From NCBI GenBank assembly GCA_947304245.1, contig CAMZAK010000007.1:1-35902 (forward strand): a stretch of 35,902 bases of DNA. The letters run 5' to 3'. A program made the translations under genes and the position numbers. This stretch comes from an uncultured Clostridia bacterium (GTDB lineage Bacteria; Bacillota; Clostridia; Oscillospirales; Ruminococcaceae). Each line of letters starts with the position of its first letter. Position 1 is the stretch's first letter. Below, one piece after another: positions 9,267-19,308 of the stretch. The notes under the pieces are model-generated. The model saw nothing but the letters and a program-made list of their open reading frames with translations. It was not told the origin of the DNA and did not search any database.

Positions 9267-9998
9267 ATGATTAAACTAATTGCAGCAATAATTATGGTTA
9301 TAGATCATGCTGGTGTTATTTTGTTTTCTAATAATGAAATTATGAGAACAATTGGAAGAATTGCAATGCCTCTTTATGGTTATTGCATAGCTAGAGGGTT
9401 TTATTATTCTGAACTTAAAAACACCACTATTAAAAAATATGTTAGGAATATTTTAATTTTTGCAGTAATAAGCCAAATTCCATATTCTTATGTTGCACTA
9501 AAATATTTTAAAGTATTTTGGTTAAATATTGGTTTTGTTTGGCTTTTTTCAATAATTATTTTAAAAGCATCTCAATATGTTAAGCTTCCTTTAAATAAAA
9601 AAAGTTTAATTTCAGTTGTTGTAATTATTGCAGTAATTATTGCTTCATTTAAAATTCCAATAGAATATGGGTTATATGGTGTTTTAACTCCAATAATATT
9701 TTATTTTTGTTTATATAAATATAAGTCTTATCTATCATGTTTTTTGTTATTTGTTGCATTAAATTTAGAATATTTAATTAGTGCTTGCTTAGAAAAAAAA
9801 ATACACTTAAGATTTATGTTTAAAGTTTCAAATCAGTATTATGCTTTAATAGCAATTTTAATAGTGTTGGTTTTGAAAAATGTGGACAAAAAATTATTGC
9901 CCAAAAAATTTTTTTATTGGTTTTACCCTGTGCAATTTATAGTTTTAATTTTAGTGGCATTAGTTTGCGAAACATTTAATATTAGTTTGAGTTTATAA
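9267..9998 (+). CDS. TraX-family integral membrane protein
   Basis: Hydrophobic 243-residue protein with roughly seven to eight predicted membrane helices. The start MIKLIAAIIMVIDHAGVI and the following IGRIAMPLYGYCIARGF are characteristic of the TraX family (PF05857). TraX of the F plasmid acetylates pilin, but most chromosomal members are uncharacterised and may be acyltransferase-like. AAAGG lies 10-11 bases before the ATG. It sits between mutS and mutL, which usually adjoin. Biochemical role unknown. Confidence 0.8.
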   Translation: MIKLIAAIIMVIDHAGVILFSNNEIMRTIGRIAMPLYGYCIARGFYYSELKNTTIKKYVRNILIFAVISQIPYSYVALKYFKVFWLNIGFVWLFSIIILKASQYVKLPLNKKSLISVVVIIAVIIASFKIPIEYGLYGVLTPIIFYFCLYKYKSYLSCFLLFVALNLEYLISACLEKKIHLRFMFKVSNQYYALIAILIVLVLKNVDKKLLPKKFFYWFYPVQFIVLILVALVCETFNISLSL

Positions 9999-10019
9999 AT
10001 TAAAGTAAAGGTTATTTTT

Positions 10020-11927
10020 ATGAACAATATTCGTCTTTTAAAACGTAATATTTATGAATTAATTGCAGCGGGAGAAGTTGTTTTAAACCCATGTGCTGTT
10101 GTTAAAGAGTTGGTTGAAAATTCCATAGATGCAATTGCATCTTTTATTTCTGTTGAAATTAAAAATGGTGGGAAAAGTTTAATTAGAGTTATAGATAATG
10201 GCATTGGCATTAAAAACAAACAATTAAAACTTGCCTTTTTAAAACATTCTACAAGTAAAATAAAAACCGAGGAAGATTTAACAAAAATTAAAACTTTGGG
10301 TTTTAGAGGAGAGGCACTTTCTTCAATTGCTGCTGTTTCTAAGGTTTTAATAACAACTAAAACAAAGAACGAACAATTAGGCAGTATGCTAAAAATTGAA
10401 GGCTCACAGGAAAAAGATTTTAGTTTAATTTCTTGTTCTAATGGAACAACAATTGAAGTTAAAGACATTTTTTATAATATTCCAGCAAGATTAAAATTTT
10501 TAAAAAATGACGCTAAAGAAGCGGGTTTAATTGAAAAGATTATGCAAAATTTAGCGCTTTCACACACTAACATATCTTTTGAATTAAAAAAAGACTCAAA
10601 AAGAGTTATGCAAACTTTTAAAAGCCCAAATGAAAAAGATGTTATTTATAACATTTTTGGAAGAGAATTTTGCGAAAATTTAATTGATTTAAATTTTAAA
10701 GATGAAAATGTTAAAATTAGAGGTTTTGTAACAAAACCAAGTTATTCAAAATCTTATAAAAGCATACAAAAAATTTTTGTTAATTTTAGATCTGTTAAAA
10801 ATAAAAGTTGTGTTGAAGCGGTGGAAGACGCTTTTAAAGGGTCTATAATGCCTGGAAGGCATCCTTGTTTTATTTTATATTTAACAGTTCCTTTAAAGGA
10901 TGTTGATGTTAACGTGCACCCTAATAAAACTGAAATTCGTTTTGCAAAAGAAAAAGAAATTTTAAATGGAATTAATTTTGCAACAAGGCAAGCAATTTTT
11001 AAAAATAATAATAGTTTTCTTTTTGAAAAAATTGAAAAAACCATTGAAGAAGAAAAGGAAATTTTAAACCCTTCTTTTGAATTTAAGAGTGATGTTGAAA
11101 AATATGAAACAAATGTGAAAGATGAACTAAAAAAATTTAAATATCTTTCCACAGCGAAAATTAAAGAACCGAAAAAAATTATTCCAAAAAAAATAATTAA
11201 AAATGAAATTTTAAAAAAAGAAGATAAGGCGAATTTTTCTAATATACATAAAATTAAAAATTTAAATTTAGAGCAAAAAGAAATGTTAAACTCCATAGTT
11301 TATGAAAATTTAAAAGAAGATGTGAAAAAAGATGAGCCCATAAAGTTTAATGTTTCTAAATTTAGAGTTATTGGTGAAATTTTCAAATTATATGTTTTGG
11401 CAGAATTTGAAAATTATTTTATAATTATAGATAAACACGCTGCACATGAAAAAATATTATATGAAAAATTAAAAAAAAATAATTCCGAGAATTTACAAAG
11501 ACAAATTCTAATTTCTCCAATTAAAGTTTTATTAAACACCTTGGAAGATTGTGAATTAGCGCTAAAAAACTATGATGTTTTTTTTCGTTTTGGGTTTTTA
11601 ATAGAACATTTTGAGGGAAACTTTATTTTAATTAGAGAGATTCCTTTAATTTTATCTAATGAAAATTGTAAAGAAATTTTTGAAGAAATTTTATATAATA
11701 TAAAAAAAAATAAAAGAACTTTAGATTTAGAAAAATTAAACGAAATTTATGCTTTAATGGCATGTAAAGGTGCCATTAAATCTAACGAAATTAATAGCTA
11801 TGAAGAATTAAAAAAATTAGCAGAGCAAACATATTTTAATTCAAACATTAGGAACTGCCCACATGGAAGACCTGCAATTTTTGTTTATGAAAAAGAAAGG
11901 CTAGACAAAAAATTTGAAAGAAAATAA
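10020..11927 (+). CDS. mutL: DNA mismatch repair protein MutL (endonuclease type)
   Basis: GHKL ATPase that couples MutS recognition to strand nicking. The N-terminal ATPase has Glu30 and Asn34 (KELVENSIDA), DNGIGI and GFRGEALSSIAA. A long Lys/Glu-rich linker (about 335-440) follows. The C-terminal domain keeps the endonuclease metal-site motifs, with DKHAAHEKILYE in place of the usual DQHA-x2-E-x4-E, plus ACKGAIK and CPHGRP. Endonuclease-type MutL is what organisms without MutH/Dam use. The 635 residues are normal length. miaA begins inside its 3' end, overlapping by 14 bases. Confidence 0.96.
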   Translation: MNNIRLLKRNIYELIAAGEVVLNPCAVVKELVENSIDAIASFISVEIKNGGKSLIRVIDNGIGIKNKQLKLAFLKHSTSKIKTEEDLTKIKTLGFRGEALSSIAAVSKVLITTKTKNEQLGSMLKIEGSQEKDFSLISCSNGTTIEVKDIFYNIPARLKFLKNDAKEAGLIEKIMQNLALSHTNISFELKKDSKRVMQTFKSPNEKDVIYNIFGREFCENLIDLNFKDENVKIRGFVTKPSYSKSYKSIQKIFVNFRSVKNKSCVEAVEDAFKGSIMPGRHPCFILYLTVPLKDVDVNVHPNKTEIRFAKEKEILNGINFATRQAIFKNNNSFLFEKIEKTIEEEKEILNPSFEFKSDVEKYETNVKDELKKFKYLSTAKIKEPKKIIPKKIIKNEILKKEDKANFSNIHKIKNLNLEQKEMLNSIVYENLKEDVKKDEPIKFNVSKFRVIGEIFKLYVLAEFENYFIIIDKHAAHEKILYEKLKKNNSENLQRQILISPIKVLLNTLEDCELALKNYDVFFRFGFLIEHFEGNFILIREIPLILSNENCKEIFEEILYNIKKNKRTLDLEKLNEIYALMACKGAIKSNEINSYEELKKLAEQTYFNSNIRNCPHGRPAIFVYEKERLDKKFERK

Positions 11928-12843
11928 AAAAAAAATTTGCGTTATTTTAGGGCCAACAGCAACAGGAAAGAGTAGGTTGGCTGTTTACATTGCAAAAAAA
12001 ATTAATGGGGAAATTGTTTCTGCAGACTCTATGCAAATTTACAAAGACATGAACATTGCAACCGCTAAAGTAACCGAAAAAGAAAAAGAAAATGTTGCGC
12101 ATCATATGATGGATTTTTTAGATGTTGAAGAAGAATTTTCTGTTGCTGAATATGTTAAAAAAGCTAGAAAAGTTATTGATGAAATTATTAAAAAAAACAA
12201 AAACCCAATTTTAGTTGGAGGAACAGGACTTTACATAGACAGTTTACTTAATGGTTTTTCTTTTAATGAAAATACTGTTGATGAAAATTTAAGAGAAAAT
12301 TTAAATAAAGAATATGAATTAAAAGGGAAAGAATTCATATTCCAAAAGTTAAGAGAAATTAACCCAAGTTTAGCAGAAAAATTACACAAAAACAATGTTA
12401 AAAGAGTTATTAGAGCAATTGAACTTTCTCTTCTTTCAAATGCTAAAGAAAGTAATAATGAAATCAAACAAGAAAAATTTAATGTATTAAAGATTGGGCT
12501 TAATTTTAAAGATAGAGAAAATTTGTATGCTGCCATTAATTTAAGAGTTGAAAAAATGTTTAAAGATGGTTTAATTGATGAGGCTGAAAAATTATTAAAA
12601 AATAAAAATATTTCAAAAACAGCAATGCAAGCAATAGGCTACAAAGAATTAGAGCAATTTTTAAATAAAAAGATAACCTTAAAAGAGGCAGTTGAAAAAT
12701 TAAAACAAAGCACTAGAAAATTTGCAAAAAGGCAAATAACCTGGTTTAAAAGAGACAGTGAAATTAAATGGTTTTATTGGGACTGTGAAGATGAGATTAA
12801 AATTAAAGAAGAAACTTTAAAACTAGTAACAGATTTTTTTTAA
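11914..12843 (+). CDS. miaA: tRNA dimethylallyltransferase MiaA
   Basis: Transfers a dimethylallyl group to N6 of A37 in tRNAs reading UNN codons, producing the substrate of MiaB (encoded upstream in this window). The 309-residue protein has the P-loop GPTATGKS (13-20), then SADSMQIYKDMNIATAK, VGGTGLYIDSLLNG, and the C-terminal TRKFAKRQITWFKR. All are standard MiaA motifs. The start is TTG at 11914, within the end of mutL, with AAAGG 13 bases upstream. This spacing is long but matches other starts in the window. Confidence 0.96.
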   Translation: MKENKKKICVILGPTATGKSRLAVYIAKKINGEIVSADSMQIYKDMNIATAKVTEKEKENVAHHMMDFLDVEEEFSVAEYVKKARKVIDEIIKKNKNPILVGGTGLYIDSLLNGFSFNENTVDENLRENLNKEYELKGKEFIFQKLREINPSLAEKLHKNNVKRVIRAIELSLLSNAKESNNEIKQEKFNVLKIGLNFKDRENLYAAINLRVEKMFKDGLIDEAEKLLKNKNISKTAMQAIGYKELEQFLNKKITLKEAVEKLKQSTRKFAKRQITWFKRDSEIKWFYWDCEDEIKIKEETLKLVTDFF

Positions 12844-12873
12844 ACAAATATTAAATAGAAAGGTTTTTTAAAT

Positions 12874-14100
12874 TTGAGGCGTTTTTTTAAAATTTTTATT
12901 TTAATTATTGGTTTATATTTTTTATTTTTAATAGCATCACGAATATACTTTAAATTTACAAATTCTTATGAAACTTTAGTTGTTGAAGTTTCTAAAATAA
13001 AAGATAGCGCTAATGGGGATGGAATGATTTTTAAAGATGAGGTTGTTTTTAATTTAAGTGATGAAAAAATAGTTAAAAAAACGCAAACCGATGGATCTAA
13101 AATTAGAGTTAATTCTGAGATAGCAAGAGTTTTTGAAAATGAGCAAGATGCTTTAAAATATGAAAATTTAATTGTTTTGGAAGAAGAGCTAAAAGAATTA
13201 AAAAGAGTTGAAAATGATGATGTTTTAAAAAATTTAAATTTATATAAATTAAACAATGAAATTTATGTAAACTATTATTTAATTTTAAATAATATAGAAA
13301 AAAGAAAAATAAAAGATGTTATGGAAAACAAAAGAAATTTAAAATATTTATTAAATATAAAAAAAAATTTAATTAGAAAAGATGCTGATTTTTCTAATTC
13401 TATTTCTAAGACTAAAGAAGAGATTAAAAAATTAAAAAGTAACATAAAAATGCCTAAAATAATTAATTCTAAAGAAACGGGATATTTTGTTGGTAAAACC
13501 GATGGGTTTGAAGAAAAATGTAATCTAAAAAATATGGACAAATTAGGAATTGATGAATTTAAAAACTATTTAGAAAATTTTGATAAAAATAAAAAAGAAA
13601 ATAAGAAAAATGTGAAGGTTATTGTTAATCCTAAAATTTTTTTTAAAATGTTAATTCCAACAAAAAACATAATAAACAAAAAAGTTGGTAGTGAATTTAA
13701 AATTAAATTTAAAGACTTTGATGAAGAAATTTCAGCCAGGTTAAGTGATCTTAAGGTTAATTATTATGAAAAAATTAGTTTAGCCACATTTGAAATAAAT
13801 AAAATGGATGAAAACTTTGCAACATTAAGAAAAAGTAATGCTGAAGTTATTTTTAATGAATATGAAGGTTTTAAAATTCCTAAAAGTGCTTTACAAACAA
13901 ATGAAAAAAATGAAAATGGGGTTTATGTTATTGAAAAATTTATGCTAAACTTTAAAAGAATTGAAATTTTAAGTGAAGATGAAGATTTCATAATATGCAA
14001 AGCTTACCCTAGTGAAAATGTTTCTAGTTCAAATTATTTAACAAATTTAGATAAGATAGTTGTAAAAGGGAGAGATTTATATGACAAAAAACCAGTTTGA
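12874..14100 (+). CDS. HlyD-like membrane-anchored protein
   Basis: A 408-residue protein with one N-terminal membrane helix (about residues 5-24) and a large extracytoplasmic part. The middle (about 95-190) is Lys/Glu-rich and probably coiled coil. The C-terminal section with VKVIVNPKIFF, YEGFKIPKSAL, NGVYVIEK and KIVVKGRDLYD resembles the HlyD/membrane-fusion-like proteins found before yggS-sepF in Clostridia. No partner ABC transporter or outer-membrane protein is nearby, so an export role is not shown. An envelope or division-related role is suggested only by the neighbours. The start is TTG 12874, ten bases after AGAAAGG; the last 20 bases overlap yggS. Confidence 0.75.
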   Translation: MRRFFKIFILIIGLYFLFLIASRIYFKFTNSYETLVVEVSKIKDSANGDGMIFKDEVVFNLSDEKIVKKTQTDGSKIRVNSEIARVFENEQDALKYENLIVLEEELKELKRVENDDVLKNLNLYKLNNEIYVNYYLILNNIEKRKIKDVMENKRNLKYLLNIKKNLIRKDADFSNSISKTKEEIKKLKSNIKMPKIINSKETGYFVGKTDGFEEKCNLKNMDKLGIDEFKNYLENFDKNKKENKKNVKVIVNPKIFFKMLIPTKNIINKKVGSEFKIKFKDFDEEISARLSDLKVNYYEKISLATFEINKMDENFATLRKSNAEVIFNEYEGFKIPKSALQTNEKNENGVYVIEKFMLNFKRIEILSEDEDFIICKAYPSENVSSSNYLTNLDKIVVKGRDLYDKKPV

Positions 14101-14764
14101 ATTGGAATATGAAGAAAAAATTAGAAATAACATTAAAAAAGTTAAAGATGTAATTAATAGCACCACTAATGAAAATGTTAATGTTATGGCAGTAACAAAA
14201 AATATAAAAGCAGAATTTGTTAATGTTGCAATTAAAGAAGGAATTAAATTAATTGGTGAAAACAGGGTTCAAGAACTAGTAGAAAAATATGATAAATATG
14301 AAAAAGATGAAGTAAAAATTCATTTTATAGGGCATCTGCAAACGAACAAGGTTAAAAAAATAATAAATTTAGTGGATTGCATTGAATCTGTTGACAGTTT
14401 AAAATTAGCTTTAACAATTTCAAAATATGCTGAAAAATTAAAAAAAACAATACCAATATTTTTAGAAATAAACATTGGGAAAGAGGAACAAAAATTTGGG
14501 TTTAATCCAGAAGAAATTTTAGAGAATTTAAATATTATTTCTAAAATGCCTAACATTAAAGTTAACGGTTTAATGACTGTTCCTCCTAAAAAAAATGTAG
14601 TACAATCTTTTAAAGAAATGAACAGAATTTATGTTGACATTTCAAATAAAAAAATGGATAATGTAACTATGAAATTTTTATCTATGGGTATGAGTGAAGA
14701 TTTTAAAGAAGCCATAATTTATGGAGCTAATATTGTTAGAATTGGTAGATTATTTTTTAATTAG
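14081..14764 (+). CDS. yggS: PLP homeostasis protein YggS/YlmE
   Basis: Fold-type III PLP-binding protein that maintains vitamin B6 and amino-acid/keto-acid balance; no enzymatic reaction is firmly known. The 227-residue protein has the PLP lysine Lys40 (MAVTKNIK), GENRVQEL, IHFIGHLQTNK, SMGMSEDFKEAI and VRIGR at the phosphate site. The ATG lies in the end of the preceding gene, downstream of GGGAG. Position immediately before sepF is the standard Gram-positive arrangement (ylmE-ylmF). Confidence 0.95.
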   Translation: MTKNQFELEYEEKIRNNIKKVKDVINSTTNENVNVMAVTKNIKAEFVNVAIKEGIKLIGENRVQELVEKYDKYEKDEVKIHFIGHLQTNKVKKIINLVDCIESVDSLKLALTISKYAEKLKKTIPIFLEINIGKEEQKFGFNPEEILENLNIISKMPNIKVNGLMTVPPKKNVVQSFKEMNRIYVDISNKKMDNVTMKFLSMGMSEDFKEAIIYGANIVRIGRLFFN

Positions 14765-14797
14765 TTTAAAATTTCAAAATAAACTGGGGGGATTCAA

Positions 14798-15217
14798 ATG
14801 GGTTTTTTAGATAAGATTAAAAATATGATTAATTCAGAGGCTGATGAAGATGAATTAGAAGAAAACGAAGAAATTATTACAAAAAATAAAGAGAGTGAAA
14901 ATAAAAATGGACGTGTGGTTAACATAAAAGCGCAAGCAAGAGTTAGAGTAGTAATAGTAAGACCAGATTGTTTTCAAGATTCTAGCGCTATTGTAGATAA
15001 TTTAAAAGACAATAAAACCGTTGTTTTAAATTTAGAATTAACAGACAAAGAAACTTCTAGAAGGATTTTAGATTTTATTAGTGGAGCTGCTTATGCTAAC
15101 AGTGGACAAATTAAATGCATTGCAATTAAAACATTTATAATAACGCCTTACAATGTGGATGTTGTTGGAGAAGATGTTATGGATGAATTAGAAAACAATG
15201 GAGTTTTGTTTAAATAG
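14798..15217 (+). CDS. sepF: Cell division protein SepF
   Basis: Cytoplasmic septum protein that binds FtsZ and the membrane and organises the Z-ring. The 139-residue protein has the N-terminal membrane-targeting amphipathic start MGFLDKIKNMI, an acidic linker, and the conserved SepF core (about 50-139) with VVIVRPDCFQDS, VVLNLELTD and RRILDFISGAAYA. A G-rich ribosome site (GGGGGG) precedes the ATG. ylmG and ylmH, usually found between sepF and divIVA, are missing. Confidence 0.95.
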   Translation: MGFLDKIKNMINSEADEDELEENEEIITKNKESENKNGRVVNIKAQARVRVVIVRPDCFQDSSAIVDNLKDNKTVVLNLELTDKETSRRILDFISGAAYANSGQIKCIAIKTFIITPYNVDVVGEDVMDELENNGVLFK

Positions 15218-15239
15218 TTAAAAACATGGAGGATTTTAA

Positions 15240-15899
15240 ATGAAAGGATCGGAAATAAAAAATTTAGATTTTAGAGTTGGCTTTTTAGGATTTAAAAAAT
15301 CTGATGTTAAAGCTTGTTTGGCTGAAATTTCAGAATATGTTATAAAACTTGAAAATGAAATTCGTAACCTACAAATTGAAAAAGACAAGTTAAAAGATCA
15401 ACTTCACAAGATTGAAATCACTCAGGCGAATTTTAAAGATATTATAACTAGTGCTCAGGAATTTAAAAAAAGAATTGAAAAAGAAGCACAAGAAAAAGCA
15501 GGGGAGATAATAGAAAAAGCAAAAAATCAGTATAAAGAAATTTTAGAAGGAATTAAAAATGAAAAATCTAGGCTTATTTCAATGAAAAGAGATGTTGAAA
15601 ATTTAAGAGATAAATTTATAAATAATTTAGATAATTTTAAAAATATGATTGAATTTAAAGAAAAAAATGCTTCTTTAAATGAAAATGTTTCTTTTAATTT
15701 TGAAAATAAAGATGTTAAAGATGAAATGTTTAAGGTTGAAAAAGTTGCGAACATAACTATAAATAAAAGTTCAAATGTTGAAGATCACAATAAAACTTTA
15801 GAGTTTACTAAACCAATTAAAAATAAACCAGTTAAAAGTAGTGATAGTAACGATAGTCTTATAAAATCTAAGTTTCAGGAAATAGAAATAAAAAGATAA
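15240..15899 (+). CDS. divIVA: DivIVA-family septum/polar scaffold protein
   Basis: Coiled-coil protein that senses membrane curvature at poles and septa. The N-terminal domain (1-60) with LDFRVGFLGFKKSDVKACL matches the DivIVA lipid-binding pattern (F-x-x-G-[FY]-x-x-x-[DE]-V). A first coiled coil spans about 30-60 and a second about 75-130. The last 80 residues are polar and disordered-looking. The 219-residue length is in the family range. GGAGG sits just before the ATG, and ileS follows after a short gap, as in other Firmicutes. Confidence 0.92.
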   Translation: MKGSEIKNLDFRVGFLGFKKSDVKACLAEISEYVIKLENEIRNLQIEKDKLKDQLHKIEITQANFKDIITSAQEFKKRIEKEAQEKAGEIIEKAKNQYKEILEGIKNEKSRLISMKRDVENLRDKFINNLDNFKNMIEFKEKNASLNENVSFNFENKDVKDEMFKVEKVANITINKSSNVEDHNKTLEFTKPIKNKPVKSSDSNDSLIKSKFQEIEIKR

Positions 15900-15917
15900 T
15901 TTTAGGAGTGAAAAAAT

Positions 15918-18716
15918 TTGTGTAAGAATTATGATGAAAGTTTAAATCTTCCAAAAACTAGTTTTCCAATGAGAGGAAACCTGCCAAAAAGAGAACCCGA
16001 GTTATTTAAAAAATTTGAAGAAGAAAAACTATATGAAAAAATAATTAATAAAAATAAAGATAAAAAGCTTTATGTTTTGCATGATGGGCCGCCATATGCA
16101 AATGGAGATATTCATCTTGGAACTGCTCTTAACAAAATTTTAAAGGATTTTATTGTTAAACAAAAAAACATGAGTGGATTTAAAGCGCCTTACGTTCCAG
16201 GGTGGGATACTCATGGTTTGCCAATTGAATTAAAAGTTTTAAAGCTTGCTAAAAAAGAAAAAGAGAGCTTAACAAAAGTTGAACTAAGAAAAATGTGCAC
16301 AGATTACGCTTTAAAATATGTGGACATACAAAAACAACAGTTTAAAAATTTAGGGGTTCTTGGAGATTTTGAAAACCCCTATTTAACATTAAACAAAGAA
16401 TTTGAAGCAGAGCAAATTAAAGTTTTTGGTGAAATGCTAAAAAAAGGTTACATTTATAAAGGCTTAAAACCTGTTTATTGGTGTTCTAAATGTAAAACTG
16501 CCCTAGCAGAATCTGAGATTGAATATGAAAACGATGAATGCAATTCTTTATATGTTAAACTAAAAATTGAAAAAGATAATGGTTTTTTCAGTAAAATTAA
16601 TGTTAACAAAGAAAATGTTTATTTTGTAATATGGACAACAACAGCATGGACATTGCCAGCAAACACTGCAATTTGTCTTTCAAAAAAATTTGAATATGCT
16701 TTGGTTAAAACAGAAAAAGATTATTTAATTTTAGCAAGAGATTTAGTTGAAAAATGCATGGAAGAATTTCAAATTAAAGATTATGAAATTATTAAATCTT
16801 ATTCTGGAAAAGAATTTGAGCATATGACAGCAAAGCATCCATTTTTTAATAGAGAATCTTTAGTTATTTTAGGAGACCATGTAACCTTGGAAGCAGGAAC
16901 TGGTTGTGTTCACACAGCACCAGGGCACGGAATTGAAGACTTTGAGGTTTGCAGAAAATATGAAAATATTCCAATTAAAGTTGTTGTGGACGCTGAAGGG
17001 AAAATGACAAAAGAAGCAGGAGAATTTGAAGGAATAGACTCTGAAGAAGCAAGTAGAAAAATAATTGAAAAATTAAAAGAAAATAATTCTTTAGTTGTAG
17101 TTAAAAATTTAACTCATAAATATCCTCACTGTTGGCGTTGTAAAGAACCAGTTTTATTTAGAGCAACAGAGCAATGGTTCTGTTCTGTTGAAAAGTTTAA
17201 AAATGAAACTTTAAATGAAATTAATAAAATTAGATGGGTTCCTTCTTGGGGGGAAACCAGAATGACTAATATGATTAAAAACAGGAGTGATTGGTGCATT
17301 TCACGTCAACGTTCTTGGGGAGTTCCAATACCTGTTTTATATTGCAAAAGCTGTAAAAAATATGTTACAGATGAAAAAATAATTGAAAACATTTCAGAAA
17401 TGTTTAAAAAATTTGGTTCTAATTGTTGGTTTGAAAAAGAAGCTAAAGAATTTATTCCTAAAGATTTTTGTTGTAAGCACTGTAACGAGAAAGATTTCAT
17501 AAAAGAAACAGACACTATGGATGTTTGGTTTGACAGTGGTTGCAGTCATGTTGCAATTTTAAAGAATAATGAAAATTTAAAGTGGCCGGCAGATCTTTAC
17601 TTAGAAGGGGCAGACCAATATAGAGGCTGGTTTCAGTCTTCATTGTTAACAGCAGTTGCTTACGAAGGAAAAGCCTGCTATGAGGCAGTTTGCACCCATG
17701 GCTGGGTTGTGGACGGCCAGGGCAGGAAAATGTCTAAATCTTTGGCTAATGGGGTTAAACCAGAAAAGATAATTAATAAATATGGTGCAGACATTTTAAG
17801 GCTTTGGGTTGCGTCTTCGGAATACCATAATGACATTAGAATTTCTGAAGAAATTTTAAAACAGCTAACAGAAAGTTATAGGAAAATTAGAAACACAGCA
17901 AAATTCATTTTAGGTAACATTTTTGATTTTAACCCTGAAACAGAGCTAGTTAACCTAGAAGAAGTTGAAGAAATAGACAAATGGGCTTTAATGAAATTAG
18001 ATGTTTTAATTAAAGATGTTAAAAAAGCTTATGAAGACTTTAAGTTTTTTAATATATATCATAATGTGCACAACTTTTGTGTTGTTTACATGTCTAATTT
18101 TTATTTAGATGTTTTAAAAGATAGGTTATATTGTGATGAAAAAAATAGTAAAACAAGAAAAGCAGCACAAACCACAATATATTACGTTTTAGATGTTTTA
18201 GTTAGAATTTTGGCTCCCATTTTAGCTTTCACTAGTGAGGAGATTTGGTCTTTTTTGCCACATAAAAAGGGTGACAATGAAGAATCTGTTTTATTAAATG
18301 AAATGTATGAGAAAATTGATGTTAAATATGATGAGAACTTTTCAGAAAAATGGGATAAAATTTTTAAAATAAGAGATTTTGTAAGAAAAGCACTAGAAGA
18401 AAAAAGAAGCGAAAAATTAATTGGTTCTTCTTTGGAGGCAAAAATTTTAATATACTGCAAAGATGAAATTTTTAAATTCGTTAATGAAATAAGAGATTTA
18501 TTAAAAAATGTTTTTATTGTTTCTAATGTTGAAGTTTTAAAAGATGAAAAAAAAGGAGAGTTTTACTCTGAAACATTAAAAATTGGAATAGACGTTACAA
18601 AACCAGAAGGCGAAAAATGTGAGAGATGTTGGAATTACGATAGTTTTGTGGGAACCAATAAAAACCATCCAACTTTGTGTGAAAGATGCTGTAATGTTGT
18701 TGAAAAATCATATTAA
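15918..18716 (+). CDS. ileS: Isoleucyl-tRNA synthetase
   Basis: Class I aminoacyl-tRNA synthetase charging tRNA-Ile. The 932-residue protein has the HIGH-equivalent HLGT (66-69, in [13 protein letters not shown]), the editing (CP1) domain with [14 protein letters not shown], the KMSKS loop at 604-608, an anticodon-binding domain, and a C-terminal zinc finger with cysteines in CERCW and CERCC. The start is TTG 15918, nine bases after AGGAG. The gap to divIVA is too short for a T-box, so any regulation must act on the operon. Confidence 0.97.
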   Translation: MCKNYDESLNLPKTSFPMRGNLPKREPELFKKFEEEKLYEKIINKNKDKKLYVLHDGPPYANGDIHLGTALNKILKDFIVKQKNMSGFKAPYVPGWDTHGLPIELKVLKLAKKEKESLTKVELRKMCTDYALKYVDIQKQQFKNLGVLGDFENPYLTLNKEFEAEQIKVFGEMLKKGYIYKGLKPVYWCSKCKTALAESEIEYENDECNSLYVKLKIEKDNGFFSKINVNKENVYFVIWTTTAWTLPANTAICLSKKFEYALVKTEKDYLILARDLVEKCMEEFQIKDYEIIKSYSGKEFEHMTAKHPFFNRESLVILGDHVTLEAGTGCVHTAPGHGIEDFEVCRKYENIPIKVVVDAEGKMTKEAGEFEGIDSEEASRKIIEKLKENNSLVVVKNLTHKYPHCWRCKEPVLFRATEQWFCSVEKFKNETLNEINKIRWVPSWGETRMTNMIKNRSDWCISRQRSWGVPIPVLYCKSCKKYVTDEKIIENISEMFKKFGSNCWFEKEAKEFIPKDFCCKHCNEKDFIKETDTMDVWFDSGCSHVAILKNNENLKWPADLYLEGADQYRGWFQSSLLTAVAYEGKACYEAVCTHGWVVDGQGRKMSKSLANGVKPEKIINKYGADILRLWVASSEYHNDIRISEEILKQLTESYRKIRNTAKFILGNIFDFNPETELVNLEEVEEIDKWALMKLDVLIKDVKKAYEDFKFFNIYHNVHNFCVVYMSNFYLDVLKDRLYCDEKNSKTRKAAQTTIYYVLDVLVRILAPILAFTSEEIWSFLPHKKGDNEESVLLNEMYEKIDVKYDENFSEKWDKIFKIRDFVRKALEEKRSEKLIGSSLEAKILIYCKDEIFKFVNEIRDLLKNVFIVSNVEVLKDEKKGEFYSETLKIGIDVTKPEGEKCERCWNYDSFVGTNKNHPTLCERCCNVVEKSY

Positions 18717-18744
18717 AATAAATTTAAGAAAATGGTGTTAAGGC

Positions 18745-19296
18745 TTGAATAACAAAATTTTAAAAAAAAACAGAGAAAATAGTTTTAAAGTAAAATTTCA
18801 TAAATATAAAATTTTATTATATTCTTTAATTTTATCAATTTTTTTAATTGGGGCAGATCAATATATTAAATATATTGTTAGTAGTAAAATTAATTTAGAA
18901 GAAAACTTTTCACTAATACCAAATATTATAAATTTAACTTTTGTTAAAAATTATGGGGCTGCCTTTAGCATATTTTTAAAACAAACTAAATTTTTAATTA
19001 TTTTTACAATTTTAATAATTTCAATTTTTTTATTTTTAATAGTTAAAAATCTTATAGTTAGTAATAAGGGAAACAAAAGCAACATTTTTGCAGCAACGTT
19101 AATAATATCTGGAGGGGTTGGAAATTTAATAGATCGTTGTTTTAATGGATATGTTGTAGATTATTTAAAATTTGTTTTCTGGCCATTAAACAATTTTGCA
19201 ATTTTTAATTTTGCAGATTGTTTAATTGTTTTTGGTTGTGCAATAATTTTAATTAATTATGTTAAAACTGAGATTTTAATTAAAAATAAAAATTAA
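18745..19296 (+). CDS. lspA: Lipoprotein signal peptidase (SPase II)
   Basis: Inner-membrane aspartyl protease that removes signal peptides from prolipoproteins. The 183-residue protein has four membrane helices and the family motifs GADQYIKY, NYGAAFSI, GGVGNLIDR, VVDYLKF and FNFADCL; the last two carry the catalytic aspartates. The N-terminus is about 30 residues longer and more basic than usual. The start at TTG 18745 is uncertain, because AAGG is only about two bases upstream, and an internal start cannot be excluded. The gene implies that lipoproteins are made and processed. Confidence 0.93.
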   Translation: MNNKILKKNRENSFKVKFHKYKILLYSLILSIFLIGADQYIKYIVSSKINLEENFSLIPNIINLTFVKNYGAAFSIFLKQTKFLIIFTILIISIFLFLIVKNLIVSNKGNKSNIFAATLIISGGVGNLIDRCFNGYVVDYLKFVFWPLNNFAIFNFADCLIVFGCAIILINYVKTEILIKNKN

Positions 19297-19308
19297 AGGT
19301 TTAAAAAT

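Noticed and set aside
10052..11296. Leftward open frames of 138 and 180 codons antisense to mutL
   Set aside because: MutL on the plus strand has all family motifs; the antisense products are Ser/Phe/Leu-rich artefacts of AT-rich coding DNA.
15918..15950. T-box riboswitch for ileS
   Set aside because: ileS follows divIVA after fewer than 20 bases, leaving no room for a T-box leader.
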